This document shows, piece by piece, positions 16,471 through 25,596 of a stretch of DNA of 64,000 nucleotides; the stretch's first letter is position 1; each line of letters starts with the position of its first letter. The notes below the pieces were generated by a model. It did no database searches and was not told the DNA's origin. It was given only the letters and a program-made list of their open reading frames with translations. The translations under genes and the position numbers were made by a program. The stretch covers positions 115,225 through 179,224 of the forward strand of contig NZ_JOEV01000008.1 of the NCBI RefSeq assembly GCF_000721105.1, read 5' to 3'. This DNA is from Streptomyces cellulosae (GTDB lineage Bacteria > Actinomycetota > Actinomycetes > Streptomycetales > Streptomycetaceae).

Positions 16471-17991
16471 ATGACCACCGCGCAGGCCGCGACCGGCCGA
16501 ACCGTCACCACCAACATCCCCGCCCGCCTGGACCGCCTTCCCTGGTCCCGCTGGCACTGGACGATCGTCTTCGGTCTCGGCACCGTATGGATCCTCGACG
16601 GCCTCGAAGTGACCGTCGTGGGCAACATCGCCAGCCGTCTCTCGGAGCCCGGCAGCGGCCTCCCGATCAGCTCCGGCCAGGTCACCGGTATAGCCGCCGC
16701 GCTCTACGTCGCCGGCGCCTGTGCGGGCGCCCTCTTCTGGGGCCGTCTGACCGACAAATGGGGCCGCAAGAAGCTCTTCATGATCACCCTCGCGGTGTAT
16801 CTGGTGGCCACCGCCCTCACCTCGGTCGCCTTCGACACCTGGTGGTTCTTCACCTTCCGCTTCCTCACGGGCTTCGGCATCGGCGGCGAGTACGCGGCCA
16901 TCAACTCCGCGATCGACGAGCTGATCCCGGCCAAGTACCGGGGCCGCGTCGACCTCATGATCAACGGCAGCTTCTGGCTGGGCGCGGTCGGCGGTTCGCT
17001 GCTGTCGATCCTCGCGCTGAACACCGACATCTTCCCGGCGAACGTCGGCTGGCGGCTGACCTTCGCGCTGGGCGCGGTGCTCGCCCTGGTGATCCTTCTC
17101 GTACGGCGTCACGTCCCGGAGAGCCCGCGGTGGCTGCTGATCCACGGCAGGGACGAGGAGGCGGAACGGATCGTCACCTCGATCGAGAAGCGGGTCGAGT
17201 CGGAGAACGGTGAGCGACTGGGCCGTCCCGAGGGCGAGATCACCATCCACCAGCGCCGCAGCGTCACCTTCATGGAGATCGCCCGTACCGTCTTCTCCGA
17301 CTACCGCCGGCGCGCGATCCTCGGCTTCTCCCTCTTCATCGGCCAGGCGTTCCTCTACAACGCGATCACCTTCGGCTTCGGCGCGATCCTGACGACGTTC
17401 TACGACGTCCCGGCCGGTGACACCGGCTACTACTTCGCCGTCATCGCGCTCGGCAACTTCTGCGGCCCGCTGCTGCTCGGCAAGCTGTTCGACACGGTCG
17501 GCCGCAAGGTGATGATCTCGGGCACCTACCTGCTCTCCGGCCTGTTCCTGTTCGGCACGGCCTGGCTGTTCGACCGCGGTTCGCTCAGCGCGACCACGCT
17601 GACGGCCTGCTGGTGCGCGGTCCTGTTCTTCGCCTCCGCCGGCGCCTCCAGCGCGTACCTCACGGTCTCCGAGATCTTCCCGATGGAGACCCGCGCGATG
17701 TCCATCGCCTTCTTCTACGCCCTCGGCACCGCCGCCGGCGGCATCAGCGGCCCCCTGCTCTTCGCCGACCTCACCGGCACGGGCAAGGTCGGCGACACGG
17801 TCCTCGCCTTCCAGATCGGCGCGACCCTCATGTGCCTGGCCGGCCTGGTGGCCGCGGTCCTCGCCGTACGAGCGGAACGCCGCTCCCTGGAAGACATCGC
17901 CACGCCCCTGACAGCAGCGGACTCAGCAGAGTCGGCCCCGGCGGAGGACCCCGACGCCTCGACCTCAAACTCCCGAACGGCAACGGCGTAG
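16471..17991 (+). CDS. MFS transporter, sugar-porter/MHS type
   Basis: A 506-residue protein with twelve predicted helices. Seen: the loop 2-3 motif GRLTDKWGRKKLF (G-x-x-x-D-x-x-G-R-R/K), GIGGEYAAINSAIDELIPAKYRGR after helix 4-5, PESPRWLL before the central loop, and the second-half repeat GKLFDTVGRKVMI. These are shared by the metabolite/sugar porter subfamilies. The C-terminus is Ala/Glu/Ser rich. ATG 16471 has GAGGAGGGA upstream. Substrate unknown; no enzyme neighbour suggests one. Confidence 0.92.
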   Translation: MTTAQAATGRTVTTNIPARLDRLPWSRWHWTIVFGLGTVWILDGLEVTVVGNIASRLSEPGSGLPISSGQVTGIAAALYVAGACAGALFWGRLTDKWGRKKLFMITLAVYLVATALTSVAFDTWWFFTFRFLTGFGIGGEYAAINSAIDELIPAKYRGRVDLMINGSFWLGAVGGSLLSILALNTDIFPANVGWRLTFALGAVLALVILLVRRHVPESPRWLLIHGRDEEAERIVTSIEKRVESENGERLGRPEGEITIHQRRSVTFMEIARTVFSDYRRRAILGFSLFIGQAFLYNAITFGFGAILTTFYDVPAGDTGYYFAVIALGNFCGPLLLGKLFDTVGRKVMISGTYLLSGLFLFGTAWLFDRGSLSATTLTACWCAVLFFASAGASSAYLTVSEIFPMETRAMSIAFFYALGTAAGGISGPLLFADLTGTGKVGDTVLAFQIGATLMCLAGLVAAVLAVRAERRSLEDIATPLTAADSAESAPAEDPDASTSNSRTATA

Positions 17992-18306
17992 CGCTACGCC
18001 AAGCCGGCGGACAGTTCAGCGACCGTGGCTCGGCCTGCCCTGTTGGCTTGCAGCGGCTGCCCTCCGGTCTGGGTGCGGGCAGCCGCTCAGCCCGGCTACA
18101 CCCGGCCGCCCCAGCCGTACGGGCGGCTGCCTCCGCCGGGCTGCGGGCTGCAGCACCCACCCCGTCCAGTCGTGGGCCGTCGTGTCGTCTGGGGCGGTGC
18201 GGGTGGGAGTGGGCGGCGCCCGTCTGCGCGGGGCTGTGCGACACACCTCCGCTCAGCCTCAGTCCACGGCAGCTGCTCGTCGACGCCCCGTACGGCCCCC
18301 TCCCAC
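17992..18306. other. Intergenic region without a supported gene
   Basis: 315 bp of very GC-rich DNA between the convergent MFS and lyase genes. Several short inverted repeats are visible (for example around 18110-18160), but none has a clear terminator shape. Open frames crossing it on the plus strand are extensions of non-coding frames. Confidence 0.6.
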
Positions 18307-19818
18307 CTACTGACCGGCGGTGCCGCGCCGCTCCCGGTCCCGCCTGCGCAGGAACAGCAGCCCTCCGGCCACCGCCGTGATCCCGGCCGCGGCCGTCCAG
18401 CCGACGATGTCGTCGGATCCGGTCGCGGCGAGGTCACCCCCGGCCCGCGGGGACGCGGACGCGGCGGCGGAAGTCGCCGTCCGAGGCCGGGCGCCCGAGC
18501 CGGTCCCGGCCCCGGTGCCCTCGTCGGAGTCCGCCCCGCCGGCCCCGGCCGACCCACCCGCGCCCGAGGTACCCCCCGTGGCGACCGCCCCCGCCCCGCG
18601 ATCCCGCGTGAACGCCAACGTCCCGAACCCCAGCTGGTCGTACCCCCCGCTGTTGGGCCCGTAGTCCCCGCCGCCCCCCTCAGGGGCGGCCTGTGCCGCG
18701 GCCCGGGTGACATACGTGGCCGACAGCCCCCGCCGCTTGGTGTAGTGGTTGGCGATCATCGCCCAGATCGGCCGTCGCATACCCGGGTCCACGCCCGCCG
18801 CGCCGGCGGCGGTCTCGGCGCCGGACCACCCGTTGATCGCCCCCTTGGCCCGGGTGTTGGCGGTGTAGGACACGTCCCCGCCCAGGCTCCACTTGGCCAC
18901 GTACTGGGCGCCCTTGAGGAAACGGCTGTCGTCGTAGCCGTACAGGTCGATCCCCTGGTTCCAGGCCATCTCGCACACCGTGCCCATGAGCCCGACGCCG
19001 AGCAGTGCGTGCCCCTGGTCGCGGCCGGCCTCCAGCCATTCGCCGAGCCCGTCGTCGTACACGACGGGTATGGCGTGCTTGACGGAACCGAGCCCCGCCC
19101 CGTTCTCGAAGTAGTCGACGGCCCGGCCGACTTGGGCCTTGTCGTCGCAGAAGATGCCCGTGGCCAGTACGCAGGCCATCGCCGTGAGGTCCCAGTTGGT
19201 CCAGTAGTTCGTGACGACGGCGTTGTTGTGATGGACCAGGAAGTCGTCGCTGAGCGGCGCGAAGACGGTGCTCAGCATGGACTGGAAACGCCCGAGGTCG
19301 AAGTCGGGGTGGTCACGGACGAGTTCGGCGGCGTTGGCGAACTGGTAGCCGTAGAGTCCGGCGGCGAGGAACCGGTCGGCGCTTCCTTCGAGGCTGGTAA
19401 GCCTCGCCGACCAGGCGTTCAGTATCGCGACCGCGGTGTCGAGGTGCGCGCTGTCGCCGCTGACGTGTCCGCGCAGGGCGTTCTGATAGGCGGCGTGGAT
19501 GTCGTTGTAGAGGATCTGGTAGTTCTGCGGGCTGCCCGCACCCCGGTACACGGTGGCCTGCGGGTTCGCCGTCCAGCCGCTCTGCGCGTGCCGGTTGGCG
19601 GTCAGCTTGGCGAAACCGGCGCTGTAGGGCGCGGCGCCGGCCTTCACCTTGGCCGCCATACGGTCCAGGTCGGCGCGGGTGTGCAGCAGACCGGGGTGGA
19701 CGAGGGTCGGGCCGGCCGCGTGGGCGGGGGCCGACGCGAGCCCCGTACCGACGGCGAGGGCTCCGGCGGCCGCACCCGTGGCCTTCAGCATGCTCCGGCG
19801 GCTGAACTGTCGTATCAC
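18307..19818 (-). CDS. Tat-exported alginate-lyase-like protein with LAxTG sortase anchor
   Basis: About 503 residues. A twin-arginine signal (FSRRSMLKATGAAAGAL, cleavage near APAHA-A) leads to an alginate-lyase/heparinase-like alpha-helical domain (HPGLLHTRADLDRMAAKV, ILNAWSARL, NYWTNWDLTAMACVLATGIF, AGRDQGHALLGVGLMGTVCE). The C-terminus is a Gly/Ala/Ser wall-spanning linker, then LAATG, a hydrophobic helix and RRRDRERR: the LAxTG signal used by class E sortases. A class E sortase gene is at 55557-56372. GTG 19818 is chosen because GAGG lies 9 nt upstream; TTG 19833 is in frame. Polysaccharide substrate unknown. Confidence 0.88.
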   Translation of the reverse strand: MIRQFSRRSMLKATGAAAGALAVGTGLASAPAHAAGPTLVHPGLLHTRADLDRMAAKVKAGAAPYSAGFAKLTANRHAQSGWTANPQATVYRGAGSPQNYQILYNDIHAAYQNALRGHVSGDSAHLDTAVAILNAWSARLTSLEGSADRFLAAGLYGYQFANAAELVRDHPDFDLGRFQSMLSTVFAPLSDDFLVHHNNAVVTNYWTNWDLTAMACVLATGIFCDDKAQVGRAVDYFENGAGLGSVKHAIPVVYDDGLGEWLEAGRDQGHALLGVGLMGTVCEMAWNQGIDLYGYDDSRFLKGAQYVAKWSLGGDVSYTANTRAKGAINGWSGAETAAGAAGVDPGMRRPIWAMIANHYTKRRGLSATYVTRAAAQAAPEGGGGDYGPNSGGYDQLGFGTLAFTRDRGAGAVATGGTSGAGGSAGAGGADSDEGTGAGTGSGARPRTATSAAASASPRAGGDLAATGSDDIVGWTAAAGITAVAGGLLFLRRRDRERRGTAGQ

Positions 19819-19956
19819 GTGCTCACACCTCAACGTCTCGACGTCTCTGCGTCGTAAGTCGCGTTCCTGGCGGGGACGGTGAGGAGACGTGCGGGAACGG
19901 CGGCGATAACGAAAACTGGGTGTGAGCCGATCGCGACGAGCCGTGTCGGCGGACCG

Positions 19957-19979
19957 CTGAGCGGTTGCGGACCGCTCAG
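19957..19979 (-). terminator. Hairpin at the end of the small membrane protein gene
   Basis: CTGAGCGGT (19957-19965) pairs perfectly with ACCGCTCAG (19971-19979), extended weakly by flanking GGACC/GGTCC. It overlaps the stop codon of the minus-strand gene ending at 19976. Confidence 0.5.
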
Positions 19980-20278
19980 CCGTTCCGGTCCGCCACCGCC
20001 CACGACGCGAGGGCCACCGCGCCGGCCACCCCGAACACGGCCGGCCAGGCGCCGACCTTCTTGGCCAGGGGGTGGGACCCGGCGAAGGCGGCGACGTACG
20101 CCGCCGTCAGCGCGCCCGCGGCCTTCCCGCCCGCCCGCTGCCGCCACTGCTGTGCGGCCGTGGCCCCGGCGACGACCAGCACGGCCCCGCCCAGCTGCCG
20201 CTTCTTCGTCCACCGGGCCACGCCGTACCCGCCGACGATCCCGCCCGCCGCGACCACCGCGCTGGGAACCTTCGCCAT
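19976..20278 (-). CDS. Small Gly/Ala-rich membrane protein
   Basis: A 100-residue protein with three hydrophobic segments (VPSAVVAAGGIVGGYGVARW, LGGAVLVVAGATAAQQW, AWPAVFGVAGAVALASWAVA) separated by short basic loops. ATG 20278 is preceded by AGGAGGCAGGC. No family recognised. It is divergent from the Hsp20 gene. Confidence 0.75.
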   Translation of the reverse strand: MAKVPSAVVAAGGIVGGYGVARWTKKRQLGGAVLVVAGATAAQQWRQRAGGKAAGALTAAYVAAFAGSHPLAKKVGAWPAVFGVAGAVALASWAVADRNG

Positions 20279-20370
20279 GCCTGCCTCCTGCTCACCTGCG
20301 TGTTCGGCTGATGTCTCTCGTGCTGAGGCTAACGCTCATGCGACCCGCCGCCTCTAACCTGAGCCCAAGC

Positions 20371-20399
20371 TTGTCAAGTTTCCTCCTCCGAGCTATATA
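20371..20399 (+). promoter_or_regulatory. Vegetative-type promoter of the Hsp20 gene
   Basis: TTGTCA (20371-20376), a 17-bp spacer and TATATA (20394-20399) form a strong sigma-70-type promoter. The palindrome CTTGTCAAG (20370-20378) overlaps the -35 box and resembles half of the HspR/HAIR-type sites (CTTGAGT-N7-ACTCAAG), but the second half is not seen. Confidence 0.6.
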
Positions 20400-20447
20400 A
20401 GAAGGCGTAGGGCATCGCACAGAAACGCCTGAAGAAGGGAGTGAACT

Positions 20448-20876
20448 GTGATGCTCATGCGAACGGATCCCTTCCACGAATTCGACCGGCTCGCGCAGCA
20501 GGTTCTCGGCTCCACGACCCGCCCGTCGGCGATGGCCATGGACGCCTACCGGTCCGGTGACGACTTCGTCGTCCACTTCGACCTCCCCGGCGTCGATCCC
20601 GAGTCGATCGAGCTGGACGTCGAACGCAACGTCCTGAACGTCCGCGCCGAGCGCCGTTCCCCCGCCCCCGAGGACGCGGAACTGCTCGTCGCCGAGCGCC
20701 CCACGGGTGCCTTCACCCGGCAGCTCTTCCTCGGCGAGACCCTCGACACGGAACGGATCGACGCCTCGTACGACGCCGGTGTCCTGACCCTGCGCATCCC
20801 GGTGGCCGAACAGGCCAAGCCGCGCCGCATCCAGATCACGGGCGGCGACAGCGACCGCAAGCAGCTCAACAGCTGA
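20448..20876 (+). CDS. Small heat-shock protein, Hsp20 family
   Basis: A 142-residue alpha-crystallin-domain chaperone: N-terminal [18 protein letters not shown], domain core [37 protein letters not shown] and the conserved C-terminal [16 protein letters not shown], with KPRRIQI as the I-x-I-type tail. The length matches Streptomyces Hsp18-class proteins. GTG 20448 or ATG 20451 can start it; GAAGGGAG lies upstream. A strong promoter is at 20371-20399. Confidence 0.95.
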   Translation: MMLMRTDPFHEFDRLAQQVLGSTTRPSAMAMDAYRSGDDFVVHFDLPGVDPESIELDVERNVLNVRAERRSPAPEDAELLVAERPTGAFTRQLFLGETLDTERIDASYDAGVLTLRIPVAEQAKPRRIQITGGDSDRKQLNS

Positions 20877-20889
20877 CCGACGGCAGTCG

Positions 20890-20954
20890 GAGACAACCGA
20901 AGGCAGCCGGAGAGAACCGGAGAGAACCGAAGCCAACCGACGAGAACCGAAGAC
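20890..20954 (+). repeat. Short GAGAACCGAAG-type direct repeats
   Basis: The stretch after the Hsp20 stop carries about five degenerate copies of a GAGAACCGAAG-like unit at 9-14 bp spacing. It is non-coding and of unknown role. Confidence 0.55.
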
Positions 20955-21067
20955 AGGTACACGCGACAAGAGGCGCCCCGCGGGCATCCCCCACCCGCGG
21001 GCCGCGCCGCTCCCCCCCCCAGCCGGAGCATTCCGGCAATCCCGCGATCCAGAGAAGGAGCCCCCAC

Positions 21068-21538
21068 GTGACCGTGCTGAGCGTGCGGCCGGTGCCCCGG
21101 CAGAACGACACCGCGCAGGACCGGCCCAGATGGACCGACCTGGTCGAGGCGGTACGGGAGGCCGGCCAGTACCCGACCACGGCGGAGGCGGAACGCGTCA
21201 TCCGCATCGTCCTGTCGGCACTCGGCGGTCATGTGATCGGAGACGAACGGGTCGACCTGGCCCGCGCCCTGCCCGAAGAGGCGGCCCGGGTGGTCGCGTC
21301 CCAGATCCCGGCGACCCGCCCCCTGACCGCCGCGGAGTTCGTCGACACCGTCGCGGCCCGCATCGAGGGCGCCACCCCGGCCACGGCCCGCTGGGACGTC
21401 AGCTCGGTCCTGAGCGTCCTCCCGCCCTTGCTCGGCGACGACCTGGTGGACCGCCTCATCATCCAACTCCCGGCGGGTTACGCCCTGTTGTTCGGCCGCC
21501 CGCAACTGATGCCCACGGCGCGGCCCCGTACGCCGTGA
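21068..21538 (+). CDS. DUF2267 protein
   Basis: A 156-residue cytoplasmic helical protein. WTDLVEAVREAGQYPTTAEAERVIRIVLSALGGHV, VDLARALPEEAARVVAS, FVDTVAARIEGATPATARWDV and VLPPLLGDDLVDRLIIQLPAGYALLF match the two-repeat DUF2267 pattern. GTG 21068 has GAGAAGGAG upstream. DUF2267 proteins are often near stress genes, consistent with the Hsp20 gene just upstream (inference). Confidence 0.85.
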   Translation: MTVLSVRPVPRQNDTAQDRPRWTDLVEAVREAGQYPTTAEAERVIRIVLSALGGHVIGDERVDLARALPEEAARVVASQIPATRPLTAAEFVDTVAARIEGATPATARWDVSSVLSVLPPLLGDDLVDRLIIQLPAGYALLFGRPQLMPTARPRTP

Positions 21539-21790
21539 CCCCCGCGAGGTAACCCCGACAGGGCTTCGCCCCCGCCCGCTCGGACGCACACCCCGAGCAG
21601 ACGGCACCCACGACACCGGCCGGGGCGAAGCCTGCCCGTCGGCCTGCCAGGTTCCTGCTGACGCTGTTGGCCAAGGACACCGAACTCGTTGCTTCCGGGG
21701 GCCTCACCCGACGTTTCGGAATCGTGACAAGCGCAGGCTTCCCCTCCCTCACCTGCACGGTCGTACGCCCCGCGACCAGCTATACACCTC

Positions 21791-21831
21791 ACGTATACAT
21801 GCGACGTATACACGGTGTGTAGAGTGTGCTC
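21791..21831 (+). promoter_or_regulatory. PadR-gene promoter with a direct-repeat operator
   Basis: ACGTATACA occurs at 21791-21799 and 21804-21812 (13-bp period; GTATAC is itself a palindrome). TAGAGT (21820-21825) ends 6 nt before ATG 21832, a leaderless -10 box, so the repeats cover the -35 region. This is a likely autoregulatory site for the PadR protein (inference). Confidence 0.55.
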
Positions 21832-22356
21832 ATGTCCATCGGTCACACCCTTTTGGGGCTCCTGGAGGCCGGCCCGCGCCACGGTTACGACCTGAAGCGG
21901 GCCTTCGACGAGACGTTCGGGCACGACCGGCCGCTGCACTACGGCCAGGTCTACTCGACGATGTCCCGGCTGCTGAAGAACGGCCTCGTCGAAGTCGACG
22001 GGATCGAGGCCGGCGGCGGCCCGGAGCGCAAGCGCTACGCGATCACCGACGCCGGCATCACCGACGTCGAGCAGTGGCTCGCGACCCCGCAGAAGCCGGA
22101 GGAGTACCTCCAGTCGGCCCTCTACACCAAAGTCGTCCTCGCGCTGCTCACCCACCGGGACGCCGCCGACATCCTGGACACCCAACGCTCCGAGCACCTG
22201 CGCTGCATGCGCATCCTGACCGACCGCAAGCGCAAGGGCGATCTGGCGGACCAGCTGATCTGCGACCACGCCCTCTTCCACCTGGAGGCGGACCTGCGCT
22301 GGCTGGAACTGACCGCCGCCCGACTCGACAAACTCCGTGAGGCTGTGGCCCGATGA
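21832..22356 (+). CDS. PadR-family transcriptional regulator
   Basis: A 174-residue winged-helix repressor: GHTLLGLLEAGPRHGYDLKRAF, the recognition segment LHYGQVYSTMSRLLKNGLVE, and the wing GGPERKRYAITDAGITDVEQWL, followed by a helical dimerisation C-terminus. It probably represses itself and the overlapping ABC exporter genes in response to a drug-like ligand; that pairing is standard for PadR regulators. ATG 21832 is leaderless by position (TAGAGT box 6 nt upstream). Its stop overlaps the ATPase start (ATGA). Confidence 0.92.
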   Translation: MSIGHTLLGLLEAGPRHGYDLKRAFDETFGHDRPLHYGQVYSTMSRLLKNGLVEVDGIEAGGGPERKRYAITDAGITDVEQWLATPQKPEEYLQSALYTKVVLALLTHRDAADILDTQRSEHLRCMRILTDRKRKGDLADQLICDHALFHLEADLRWLELTAARLDKLREAVAR

Positions 22357-23044
22357 CGACTTCTCCCCCTGGTTCCCTGCTCACCGCGCGGGACCTGCGC
22401 AAGACCTACGGGCACACCCACGCCCTCGACGGCGCCGAGTTCTCCATCCACCCCGGCGAGGTCGTCGCCATCATGGGTCCCTCCGGCTCCGGCAAGTCGA
22501 CGCTGCTGCACTGCCTCGCGGGCATCCTGCCGCCCGACTCCGGGTCGATCACCTACAACGGGCGTGAGGTGACGACGATGAGCGACGCCCGGCGCAGCGC
22601 GCTGCGCCGCTCCGAGTTCGGCTTCGTGTTCCAGTTCGGGCAGCTCGTGCCGGAACTCACCTGCGTGGAGAACGTCGCCCTGCCGCTCAGGCTGAACGGC
22701 ACCTCCCGCAAGGAGGCCGAGCGGGCGGCGCTCGGCTGGATGGAACGCCTGGAGGTCGACGACCTGTCGGGCAAGCGGCCCGGCGAGGTCTCCGGCGGCC
22801 AGGGCCAGCGCGTCGCCGTGGCACGCGCGCTGGTCACCGGCCCCGGGTGCTGTTCGCCGACGAACCGACCGGCGCGCTCGACTCCTACAACGGCGAGCGC
22901 GTGATGGAACTGCTCACCGGCGCGGCCCGCTCCACCAACGCGGCCGTCGTCCTCGTCACCCACGAGACACGGGTGGCCGCCTACTCCGACCGCGAGATCG
23001 TCGTACGCGACGGCAAGTCCCGGGACATGGAGCGCGCCGTATGA
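22353..23044 (+). pseudogene. ABC transporter ATP-binding protein, frameshifted
   Basis: MacB/LolD-type ATPase in two frames. Frame one (from ATG 22353) has Walker A GPSGSGKST, Q-loop VFQFGQ and signature VSGGQGQR; frame two (from 22847) continues with Walker [12 protein letters not shown] and the H-loop VTHE. Restoring one C in the run at 22841-22844 (CCCCGGG) gives the expected [10 protein letters not shown]. So one base is missing relative to a functional gene: either a real mutation or a homopolymer sequencing error. It overlaps the PadR stop and the permease start by 4 nt each. Without correction the protein ends soon after the signature motif and would be inactive. Confidence 0.9.
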
Positions 23045-25386
23045 GTCCGGGTCGGTGGGCCAAAGACCTGGCCATGGGAGCCAGGTTCGCCGTCACCGGC
23101 GGCCGCGAGGGCTGGGTCCGGATGACGCTGACAGCGGTCGGCGTCGGTCTCGGCGTGGCCCTGCTCCTGTTGTGCACCGCGGTGCCCAACGTGCTCGCCT
23201 CCCTCGACAAGGTGGAGGACGCCCGCTACGCCGACGTGTACGCCCAGAAGGCCCCGCCCAAGGCCGACAACACTCTCCTGATCGCCGACGCCGACACCAC
23301 CTGGCACGACGACGACATCCAGGGCCGGTTCGTCCAACCCGAGGGCCGGCGGGCACCGCTGCCCCCGGGGGTCGACCGCTTCCCGGGCAAGGGCGAGATG
23401 GTGGTCTCTCCCGCGCTCAAGGACCTGCTGGACTCGGACGACGCGAAACTGCTGCGGGAGCGCCTGCCGTACAAGATCACCGGCACGATCGGCGAGAGCG
23501 GGCTGATCGGCTCGCACGAACTGGCTTACTACGCGGGCGCCTCGGGGTTGAAGCTCGTGGACACCTCGCCGGTGACGCGGCTGACGAAGTTCGGCAAACC
23601 GGACGTGGCGCCCGAGAAGACCGACCCGGTGCTGCTGCTCATGGTCCTGGTCGTGTTCGTGGTGCTGCTGACGCCGGTCGCCGTGTTCATCGCCGCCGCC
23701 GTCCGCTTCGGCGGCGAACGCCGCGACCGCCGTCTCGCCGCGCTGCGCCTGGTCGGCTCCGACCGGGGGATGACCCGGCGGATCGCGGCGGGCGAGGCGC
23801 TGGCCGGAGCCCTGCTCGGCCTGGCCGTGGGCACCGGCTTCTTCTTGCTCGGCCGCCAGAAGCTGGGTACCGGCGAATTGCTGGGCGTGAGCGTCTGGCC
23901 GAGCTACCTCGACCCCACTCCCGCGCTTGCCGCGCTGGTCGCGGTGGCGGTGCCGGTCGCCGCGGTGCTCGTCACGCTGCTCGCGATGCGGGGCGTGGTC
24001 GTCGAACCCCTCGGTGTCGTGCGCGCGGCCAAGCAGCGCAGCCGCCGGCTGTGGTGGCGGCTGCTGCCGCCTGTGGCCGGCCTCGGGATGCTCTACCCGA
24101 TGATCGGCCAGGGCCACAAGAACGGAGACTTCAACCAGTACCTCGTCATCGGCGGCGTCCTGATGTTGCTGATCGGCGTCACCGCCCTGCTGCCCTGGGT
24201 CGTGGAGGCGGTCGTCGTCCGGCTCGGCAGGGGCCCGCTGTCCTGGCAGCTGGCCGTGCGCCGGCTGCAGCTGAGCAGCGGCACTGCCGCCCGCATGGTC
24301 AACGGCATCGCCGTGGCGGTGGCCGGGGCCATCGCGCTGCAGATGCTCTTCACGGGCACGCAGAGCCAGTACACCGAGAGCACCGGCCAGGACCCCAGCC
24401 GGGTCCAGATGGAGGTCGACTTCAGCGACCCCAAGCCGCTGTCCGGCATCGAGCGCGCATTCACCGGCACCAAGGGTGTCCGGGCCGCGGTGGCCCTGGC
24501 CCGCTCCCAGTACGGGGAATCACGTCGCGACCCGGAGAACAGCCGCGGACTGACCGTGGGCAACTGCGCCGCCCTGCGCGAACTCGCCACATTGCCCTCC
24601 TGCAAGGACGGTGACGTGTTCGTCACGCGCACACGGAGCGGCTACGAGGACCCCAGCAACGCATCCGAGATCGCCCTGGTGAAGTCCGGTCGGCCGCTCT
24701 ACATCGACCCGTCGTACGACGGCGCCGGACGCGGCCGCGAGGTGCCCTGGACCGTTCCGGCGAACGTTCGGGAGGTGGACGCGCGCAAGGACTCACTGCA
24801 GGACTACGACAGTCTGCTGGTCACCCCCGCCGCCCTGCCCCGCGAGGCCGCGCCCGCGGTGTTCTCGGGCGGTGTCTTCCTGCGTCTGGACCCCTCGGTG
24901 CCGGACTCACGGGAGTACGTACGCAACGTCGCCGCCCGCGTCGACCCCCTGGCACAGACCTTCGGCTGGTCGGCCTCCCAGGAGGACGCCACGTACACCT
25001 CCATCCGCACCGGCCTGTTCGTCGGCTCCGCCTTCGTCCTGGCACTGATCGGGGCGAGCCTGCTGGTCTCCCAGCTGGAGCAGCTGCGCGAACGCAGGAA
25101 GCTGCTCTCCGCGCTGGTCGCCTTCGGCACCCGGCGCCACACACTCAGCCTGTCCGTCCTGTGGCAGACGGCACTCCCGGTCGGACTCGGCCTCGTACTG
25201 GCCACGGCGGTGGGCGTCACCCTCGGCGCGGTGCTGCTGAAGATGACCCGTACGCCGGTGACCATGGACTGGGCGAGCGTGCTCACCATGACCGGCGTGG
25301 GCGCGGCCGTGGTCGGCGTGGTCACCCTGCTCAGCCTGCCGCCGCTGCTGCGCATGATGCGCCCGGCGGGCCTGCGCACGGAATAA
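23041..25386 (+). CDS. FtsX-like ABC transporter permease
   Basis: A 781-residue permease: one N-terminal transmembrane helix ([16 protein letters not shown]), a large extracytoplasmic domain, three helices around 200-300 ([20 protein letters not shown] and following), more helices near 360-440, a second external domain and three C-terminal helices ([18 protein letters not shown] onward). This is the duplicated FtsX/MacB-like layout. ATG 23041 overlaps the ATPase stop. Partner of the frameshifted ATPase and under the PadR gene; a probable drug or lipid exporter. Confidence 0.92.
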   Translation: MSPGRWAKDLAMGARFAVTGGREGWVRMTLTAVGVGLGVALLLLCTAVPNVLASLDKVEDARYADVYAQKAPPKADNTLLIADADTTWHDDDIQGRFVQPEGRRAPLPPGVDRFPGKGEMVVSPALKDLLDSDDAKLLRERLPYKITGTIGESGLIGSHELAYYAGASGLKLVDTSPVTRLTKFGKPDVAPEKTDPVLLLMVLVVFVVLLTPVAVFIAAAVRFGGERRDRRLAALRLVGSDRGMTRRIAAGEALAGALLGLAVGTGFFLLGRQKLGTGELLGVSVWPSYLDPTPALAALVAVAVPVAAVLVTLLAMRGVVVEPLGVVRAAKQRSRRLWWRLLPPVAGLGMLYPMIGQGHKNGDFNQYLVIGGVLMLLIGVTALLPWVVEAVVVRLGRGPLSWQLAVRRLQLSSGTAARMVNGIAVAVAGAIALQMLFTGTQSQYTESTGQDPSRVQMEVDFSDPKPLSGIERAFTGTKGVRAAVALARSQYGESRRDPENSRGLTVGNCAALRELATLPSCKDGDVFVTRTRSGYEDPSNASEIALVKSGRPLYIDPSYDGAGRGREVPWTVPANVREVDARKDSLQDYDSLLVTPAALPREAAPAVFSGGVFLRLDPSVPDSREYVRNVAARVDPLAQTFGWSASQEDATYTSIRTGLFVGSAFVLALIGASLLVSQLEQLRERRKLLSALVAFGTRRHTLSLSVLWQTALPVGLGLVLATAVGVTLGAVLLKMTRTPVTMDWASVLTMTGVGAAVVGVVTLLSLPPLLRMMRPAGLRTE

Positions 25387-25406
25387 CTCCTCGCGCATCC
25401 CGTGAA

Positions 25407-25435
25407 GTGGGCTCCTCCTGCCGGGAGGAGCCCAC
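25407..25435 (+). terminator. Terminator of the PadR-ABC operon
   Basis: GTGGGCTCCTC (25407-25417) pairs perfectly with GAGGAGCCCAC (25425-25435), an 11-bp stem with a 7-nt loop, 20 bp after the permease stop. Confidence 0.8.
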
Positions 25436-25596
25436 CTGCATGGGGCCCGGGAAACCCTTGGCAGGCCCTGTATGAGGCGATCAGGTCATTTTCGAAGACG
25501 GTCGCCCGAATTGTTTCCCATGAGACAACCTTTGCAAGAGCCTGAACGTCCAAAGAACAACAAGGAGGCACATCGTCTCCGTTGGGGGGAGCGTTC

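Noticed and set aside
20890..20954. GAGAACCG repeats considered as a CRISPR or iteron array
   Set aside because: Too short and degenerate, no spacers, no replication gene nearby.
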